Shown: positions 57,902-64,000 of the stretch, piece after piece
Numbering within the stretch: position 1 is the first letter of the stretch
How the letters are laid out: every line of letters begins with the position of its first letter
Source: Phragmites australis
Taxonomy: Eukaryota; Streptophyta; Magnoliopsida; Poales; Poaceae
Reading direction: 5' to 3'
Assembly: GCF_958298935.1 (NCBI RefSeq)
Contig: NC_084922.1
Span: forward strand, 17,362,501 to 17,426,500
Length of the DNA: 64,000 bases
The notes under the pieces: model-generated
Seen by the model: the letters and a program-made list of their open reading frames with translations, nothing else
Told to the model about the DNA's origin: nothing
Databases searched by the model: none
Program-made: the position numbers and the translations under genes

Positions 57902-60900
57902 CACTACAATAGAAAGGGTCATTCCTATCCCCCTTTACTGTCGGTTCAGTAATAACCAACTGTGATAATATATCACTGCCGGTTCGTAAGTTCAAGGTGC
58001 ACATAAAAAGCTAGATCAGCAAGAACCGACAGTGATTTATTACTACCAGTTCATAAAAAGATGTGCCTTTAATAACAGGCAGTGATATTAACTATCACTG
58101 CCGGTTCAAAAGCTTGAGGACAGAGCAATAATTAAGCCATTACGAACCAGTAGTGATAATATTTATGTTTGCTAGTTCGTATTCCAAACTGGTAGTGATA
58201 ATTCTTCTATAAATAGAGTTCGTCTCCCTCAGCCGCTCCCATCTCACTTCGCTTCCAATCTCCTAAAGCCGCTCTCGAGAGGCAGTGGTGATCAAAGTGG
58301 TGCAGTGGCACACTGCGGCTGCTTCTACCCCTTGTGTCCGGCTTCCACATAGCCACCTCACCATCTCCTGAGCCACCTCACGGCTACCCTCGTTCCCCCT
58401 GAGCCCACGTCGTCTCGCAATATGTAGATATAAATGAATAGCAAAAAATACAAATATGTTGAAAATGATTGCATTTTTGGCATTCCTTTAGGCTTACTAT
58501 ATATTGTCATTGCAAATGTAGATTTTGTTGTTGCCATTCGTTCAAGCTAGATTGTGGCAATAGGTACATCTAAATGAGTGACAAAAAATACATTTTCTTC
58601 AAGATGATTGTATACTAGTACAGAAAATTTCATTAGTGCTCTATTTTAACTGTTGGTTCAAAAACAACCAAAAGTGATAAATTATCACTACCGGTTCTTA
58701 AAAAAAACCGGTAGTAATAGCTCATCCGGTAAAAATTGGCAGCGATAATCAAGTATCATTATCGGTTCAATGTATGATCCGACAGTGATACTTGCTTATC
58801 ACTACCGGTTCTAGCCATGAACCGACAATAATAATGGAGATATATCATTGCCGGTTTGTTATATTAACCAGCAGTGATAATAAAATGCAGCTCGTTTTAG
58901 AAATTCATAATATTTTCATACGGGATCGGATGAATATAAACTTTATATGAAAATTATAGCACTCGACGAGATCTACAACTTTGTAGCTGATAACTTTATT
59001 ATTCGAAGCAATATAAATGCCCAAATAAGTATCTAAATACTATCGAATGAAACCACTCACTAGACCATAAAGTTGACTACCAGATCTGGTGTAAGCCTAG
59101 TAAGAATGATTAAGCCACATACAGGGCTACAAAGTTAAAAACTGTAACTTCAAAGATTATTGTTGCGAGTTTGGTAACTTGAATTGATGAAACGTCTGCG
59201 TAGCACTGACTTTTAAATGTAGCACTACATCTTCAAAAATTTTCAAGCAAATTGGAGAAGGTCAATTTATGACAAAATTTTTTAAAGATTCTATCAAGGG
59301 TTTTCTGAGCCTTTTTTGGGTCAGAAAAGGTACAGGTAGAGGTCAAATTTGCCTCCTCAGTAGCTTCAAAAGTAGAGGTCAAATATTAAAATCAGATTTC
59401 GTATGCAAAAGTTATGGCTATTTTATCGAATGGTACACAGATTGGAGACAAAAAATTTCATACGGAGTCGGATGGAGACAAACTTTATATGAAAACTATA
59501 GATCTCAATGAGATGTAAAACTTTATAGTTGACATATTTTCCTTTGAAGTAATCTAGATACTCAAATAATGATTCAACTATTTGAGCAGGAAAGGTCAAA
59601 ATAATAGATTACCCTATGGCCATTAGGAAAGACTGTAAGGTGATATAGTAAGGAAGTTTCGTGCGCGGGATGAGGTCACGGGTTGACTCTCACAAATTGT
59701 ACAGGCATGTAAATTTCTTATTTACGGGTGCGACTCCCACATAAGCCGCGAGGAGGGGGCCGGGGTTTGTTCCTCGAGTGCAAAAAAAAAAATCGGTCTC
59801 AAAAACATTAGATCTGGGTCCGAATATCATTCCTGGTTTGTAACACAAACTGACAGTGATAACTCTAACTTTTAAATGTAGCACTACATCTTCAAAAAAA
59901 TTCAAGCAAATTGGAGAAGGTCAATTTATGGCAAAAACTTTAAAGATCCTGTCGAGGGTTTTCTGAGCCTTTTTTGGGTCAGAAAAGGTACAAGTAGAGG
60001 TCAAATTTGCCTCCTCAGTAGCTTCAAAAGTAGAGGTCAAATATCAAAATCAGATTCCGTATGTAAAAATTATGGCTATTTTATCGAACGGTACACAGAT
60101 TGGAGACAAATTTTTTATACGGAGTCGGATGGAGACAAACTTTATATGAAAACTATAGATCTCAATGAGATGTATAACTTTATAGTTGACAATATTTTCC
60201 TTTGAAGTAATATAGATACCCAAATAATCATTCAATTATTTGAGCAGAAAAGGTCAAAATAATATATTACCCTATGGCAATTAGGAAAGACTGAAAGGTG
60301 ATCTAGTAAGGAAGTTTCGTGCGAGAGATGAGGTCGCGGATTGACTCTCACAAATTGTATAGGCATGTAAATTTCTTATTTACGGGTACGACTCTGACAA
60401 AAGCCACGAGGAGGGGGCCGGGGTTTGTTCCTCGAGTGCAAAAAAATTGGTCTCAAAAATATTAGATCTGGGACCGAATATCATTCCTAGTTTGTAACAC
60501 AAACTGACAGTGATAACTCTATTACTGTCTATTCTAAAACTAGTAGTGAAACTAGTAGTGATGTCATTTTTGAACCAGCAGTGATGAACTTTTCTATAGT
60601 AGTGATGTTTTTGCCATTCATTTAGATGTACTATTTTCACTTGAATACCGCAAGATGTAAAATAGACATTTCTTTATATAAAATACTCTACCTTGAATAT
60701 TTTGACATGAGATCTATGTCTCAAGTTTGATCTCAAATTTGAGATATATCCCTATGCTAAAGAGTTCACGATAAAGTATTTTTGTACATGTGAATAGATT
60801 ATCACTGCTGGTTCTAGCTTTAAACCTAGAACTGACAGTGATTGTTGGATTATCATTGCAGGTATAAGGCTTGAACCGATAGTAATACTTACTATCTCTA

Positions 60901-60973
60901 ATTCACTGTTGATTCAAAAACCGGCATTGATCCTAGTTTTGAGTTGGCAGTGATGATATTTTTTGTAGCAGTG
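57902..60973. mobile_element. CACTA-type non-autonomous element in GSTF intron 2
   Basis: Begins CACTACAATAGAAAGG and ends TTTTTTGTAGCAGTG, with the 3-bp target duplication GTA at 57899-57901 and 60974-60976. Many direct and inverted subterminal motifs (ATCACTGCCGGTTC, GAACCGACAGTGAT) lie at 57940-58200, 58660-58890 and 60500-60960. No transposase is encoded. TATA-like CTATAAATAG at 58209 precedes a short GC-rich tract, perhaps the relic of a first exon. Confidence 0.82.
59209..60520. repeat. 660-bp tandem duplication inside CACTA element
   Basis: The copy starting ACTTTTAAATGTAGCACTAC at 59209 recurs at 59869, with high similarity to about 60520. Both copies include the GGAGGGGGCCGGGGTTTGTT tract and end at the AACTGACAGTGATAACTCTA junction. 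Confidence 0.92.
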
Positions 60974-61479
60974 GTATCAAATTATATCCATTAATATCCA
61001 TTAAATAGACCAATAGTGTGTCTAAATATAACACGGGCAAAAATAGTCCAATGCCATATAAAATACTTATCTTTTGTGCTTTCTGTGTATGTCTGCTAGA
61101 CAAATAATATTGCGAAATGGAACAATGGAACTCGTAATTTTACATAGAAGTGAGAGTGAAAACTACTAGGGGTGACATAGATGACGTAGTGTGGGATCAA
61201 AATACGTACATGATCTACTTGTGGATAAGTTCAAAACACGATCACTATGTAAATTAAGTTTGTATATCATGTGCCTATAACTTAACAATAATAGAGATAT
61301 TTCACTTCTCACCTTTGTTTTCTCCTATTGATATACACACATAATAAGTTTTTTTCCTTAACAGTGTCACGTGCAATTTCCATGTACATACTCCGCAAAG
61401 GCATGTAAGACCTTCTCCGTGAAAGCAACCTCTTTAGGCTGCAGTGGTGGATGTTTGGCTGGAGGTAGAGTCCAGGTAT

Positions 61480-61670
61480 TTGGATCATCTTTAATAGATA
61501 TTTTAAAATTTTATTTTATATAATATTATTATAATATCTCTTAATACTATTACATATTTTATTTTTTTATCTATATCGACTACTCTATTTTCTACCTTTT
61601 ATTTTTTTCTCCTTTTAAACCTACAGATATTTTCTGTGAACAGTATTATGAGATCCTCTTTCCGTCTTTG
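61480..61670. mobile_element. MITE-like AT-rich insertion in GSTF exon 3
   Basis: GGATCATCTTTAATAGATATTTT opposes, in inverted sense, the far end AAAATATCTG...GGATCTC on the other strand (about 61628-61660), a weak inverted repeat around an AT-rich core. It interrupts the coding sequence after VDVWLEVESRYLDH. Family unknown. Confidence 0.4.
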
Positions 61671-62144
61671 CTGCCCGCTTGACCCGATTGTCATCTCTAT
61701 AGCACTTCAAGCCGAGTCCATTGGAGGTGTTTTCCATCCGCTCGATGAGCAAAAAGTGCTATAGCATTGCAGGCACAATTCTTTTGAGGGAGCTACTGGA
61801 GTCAGCCTTAACAGCGCCATGTCACCGATCATCTTCCAGTGCTTTGTCATCCCTGTTTTCATGGGAGGCACAACCGACATGAAAATCGTTGAGGAGAACA
61901 TACAGAAGCTGAAGAAAGCTCTCGAGGTCTACGGGGCACATTTGTCCAAGTTCAAGTACTTGGCTGGAGATTTCATCAGCCTAGCAGATATTAGCCATGC
62001 TGCAACGGTTTACTATTTGCTTGCTGGTCCCCATGCGTCAGTGTGATTGATTCATATCCAAATGCGAAAACTTGTATCGCCGACATTATGGCCAGGCCGA
62101 GCGTGAAGAAGGTCACAGAGCTCATGAATATGCCATCCGCCTAA

Positions 62145-62397
62145 AGAGCAATACAGTGGTTGTGTTCAGAATTAACAGTCTCTAATGTCGGTTCGTAGAT
62201 GCAATTAAATGATAGTTGCATCGTTTGTCTTATGGACTTCTTGTCGGTAACATTTTATCTACTGAATAAGTGAAAATTGTGCAGATGACATCTATCTGTA
62301 ATATTTTATTAATGCTTCTGGTTAGGATTCCTTTACATGAAACCGATATTACAAATCTTATTTGTAAATAACTGAAATTTTGGTAGGAATGCAGTGG
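62145..62397. other. 3' flank of GSTF pseudogene
   Basis: AT-rich, probably the former 3' untranslated region; nothing else seen. Confidence 0.4.
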
Positions 62398-62690
62398 CGG
62401 AATTAGGATTACAGTGATGGGTGTGAGAACTTAAGCATGTCAATCCACTCAAATTCAAGTGAAACAATCGAACAACCTACCAATTGACAAAAATAGATGC
62501 AATGAATAGTCACGCTCAATGAATATGATAAAGCAATCATTTAGTATTGATCACGCGTGCTATTGCTCGGTCTTCACATGGTTCAGTGCCAAAAATTGTC
62601 TCTCAACACTAGTAATAGTCAAAGGAAGGATTAATACCAATTTTGGCAACAACACCCGAAACATCATCAATTTTATTTCTTATGAAAATA
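62398..62690 (-). pseudogene. hAT transposase C-terminal relic
   Basis: On the minus strand a frame reads LILPLTITSVERQFLALNHVKTEQ (about 62630-62555) followed by NDCFIIFIERDY-type text (about 62545-62505). This fits the conserved hAT dimerisation region (LPVTTASxERSFSxLKxIKT...L..D.L.I.IEREL). The end GTGGCGGAATTAGGAT (62394 on plus) is typical of the text after such genes in grasses. No start, no catalytic core and no terminal repeats are present, so it is a small fossil. Confidence 0.5.
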
Positions 62691-62695
62691 ACAAG

Positions 62696-64000
62696 TGTAA
62701 CACCCTGGAAACCACCACAAGCCTATAGTGCTACTAAACTAACCTACAGGCCCGCCGAACAAGAAAATTTAACAGCACCTCCCTGTAACTAGAGGTTTAA
62801 CTGACTATCACGAAACAGAGAGATATACATAAAAAACATCACACTAGCAGCAATAAATATCCTAACAAATGAGAACATGCTTCAATCATACATCGACACC
62901 ACGACGATGCAAACATACCACAAAACGACTAAGAGTCGTCAACCGACATTACAAGAAGACTAAATGTAATGTAAGGGTGATCGCACAAATGACGTGCTAC
63001 TACCTATCCCGCATGCTCGCCAACTCCTCATAACGCATCTAGAATGATAGCAAAAGTGAGATTCAAAAATCTCAGCAAGTAAACTGCTATAACAAGCTAT
63101 TCAAACTGTAAATTGATTAAGCATTAGTTTAAACATATCGTGACCCAATTATCAAAAGAACATCACCCAATTATCAAAAGAACATCACGTAGAGCTCAGG
63201 CTAAAGGTAGCCTCAATAAAAACGTCGTATACATCAGCTAAAATTAAAGATAACATTAACAACTCAGTTACTAGGCTAAAGCATTTCATAGTTCAAAACT
63301 AGACATGAATGCTTCATAGACTCAAATAATTTGAAACTGTCAACATGACGTCATTGACTTTGAACTAAGACTTTTACTATAATGCAACGTTTAACATGAA
63401 AACACCGACTTGAAAGCCTAATTTCAAATCTATAGTAAAATGAATTGTAATTTTCAACTGCAACTTGTTGATTAGATTCTCTGTTAGTCACAACTGCTAA
63501 GTGAATCAGAACAAAGAGGTTTTGCTCTACTCTCTCACACCAACCCTTGTTCTTTCTCTGTCTTTTTTTGGGCGAATGTTTGTAGTTTTGCTTATGTGTT
63601 GAATATTCACCGATTGATCACGTGAAGGTGGAAGATTCGTGAACTCATTTTAGTTGTAAATTTCCAATCAACAAGTTGTAGTTGAAAATTACAATTCATT
63701 TTACTATAGATTTGAAATTAGGCTTTGAAGTCCATGTTTTCGTGTTAAATGTTGCATTATAGTAAAAGTTTTAGTTCAAAGCCAATGACTTCATGTTGAC
63801 AGTTTCAAATTATTTGAGTTCAAAGCTGATTTTTTATCCCTCATATGCCCATGTAATAAATTGCCATCCCTTATGTATCTGTTTCTTTTCCCATGCATAT
63901 CCACTATTTTTTGCTTGCCGTCCTGCTTGAGTAGCAGTTGCTGGTCTTAGGTCTCCCGATCCATGAGACATAGTCGAAGTTTCGAGTGAATCGTTGTAAT
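62696..64000 (-). mobile_element. Tekay/Del-like LTR, continues past the window
   Basis: Starts TGTAACACCC. 'AAAAATCTCAGCAAGTAAAC' at 63067-63085 parallels 'GAGTACTCAGCAAGT' of the solo LTR at 353-4399 (685-699), suggesting the same minus orientation. Flanked on the left by ACAAG, the candidate target duplication. The other end lies outside the window. No gene is supported inside. A short tandem CCCAATTATCAAAAGAACATCA is present at 63146-63189. Confidence 0.5.
63318..63822. repeat. Long inverted repeat, ~157-bp arms
   Basis: Left arm about 63318-63474 and right arm about 63664-63822 are reverse complements with about ten mismatches by eye (for example TTCAAATCTATAGTAAAATG at 63423 against CATTTTACTATAGATTTGAA at 63698). 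The loop is about 190 bp. The arms could form a long hairpin when transcribed. Confidence 0.9.

Larger units (their letters stand above)
54409..62144 (+). pseudogene. Phi-class glutathione S-transferase pseudogene
   Basis: Exon 1, 54409-54555 (49 codons, MGMKVYGPAASTNIARVLVC, the thioredoxin-fold GSH site with the catalytic Ser of the phi class in AASTN), donor GTATGT. Exon 2, 55250-55298, is exactly 49 bp (PFGQVPAFKDGDLILS), acceptor TTTCGCAG, donor GTGAGG. Exon 3 begins at 61365 after CTTAACAG (SRAISMYILRKG). This is the canonical plant GSTF exon plan, so the gene was real. Exon 3 has a TAA at 61404-61406, frameshifts, a ~300-bp insertion (about 61490-61795), then MSPIIFQCFVIPVFMGGTTD and KYLAGDFISLADISH (61819-62046), another shift after PHASV and a last block ending KKVTELMNMPSA with TAA at 62142-62144. 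GSTFs conjugate glutathione to electrophiles in the cytosol. Intron 2 is about 6.07 kb, swollen by repeats. Confidence 0.88.

Noticed and set aside
59690..60640. Minus-strand small frames repeated in the CACTA element
   Set aside because: They recur only because of the 660-bp duplication and lack any domain.

Overview
The window reads as plant nuclear DNA from a grass (Poaceae), most likely a transposon-rich, possibly pericentromeric region. The evidence is nested Ty3/gypsy elements of the CRM, Tat and Tekay/Del types, CACTA transposons with a Ulp1-like protease domain, and one phi-class glutathione S-transferase (GSTF) gene with the three-exon layout and 49-bp middle exon usual for plant GSTFs. 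No tRNA, rRNA, CRISPR or bacterial operon structure is visible. Species is not resolved; a panicoid grass is a guess.

Layout. 1-4676: remnant of a Tekay/Del-like LTR, split by a 4.05-kb solo LTR (353-4399, target duplication CAAGT). 4677-4840: LTR fragment. 4841-~5525: one end of a CACTA element. ~5530-11064: decayed plus-strand Tat-type element (RT, duplicated RNase H, integrase, 3' LTR). 11065-41219: large minus-strand Tat-type element with 31-bp minisatellite LTRs, two tandem gag copies, pol, a ~49-bp tandem array and an antisense gene (aORF) on the plus strand. Three CRM-like insertions interrupt it: a complete minus-strand element (13977-21633, duplication ACTGA), a complete plus-strand element (23087-30817, duplication CAAAG) and a solo LTR (36445-37353, duplication CAGGG). 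41220-45819: 3' part of a CACTA element with a TNP2-like fragment and a Transposase_24/DUF8039/Ulp1-like protein. 45820-53546: plus-strand Tat-type deletion derivative (gag, protease, minus-strand aORF, LTRs) holding an old CRM-like solo LTR (46996-47902). 53547-54408: upstream flank of the gene. 54409-62144: GSTF pseudogene whose second intron is swollen to about 6 kb by repeats, including a CACTA-type element (57902-60973, duplication GTA). 62398-62690: hAT transposase relic. 62696-64000: start of another Tekay-like LTR with a long inverted repeat.

The only host gene seen is the GSTF, and it is broken. The rest records successive insertions: Tat and CACTA elements first, then CRM-like elements into the Tat element. 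The CRM-like copies are the youngest: their LTR pairs differ by roughly 2.5-3.5% by eye. Both full-length copies are nearly open but carry a few exact lesions. I found no convincing new biological system. The most unusual structures are the antisense genes shared by Tat-type elements, the gag/LTR-end tandem duplication, the LTR-encoded integrase tail, the transposon-filled GSTF intron and a long inverted repeat near the right edge.
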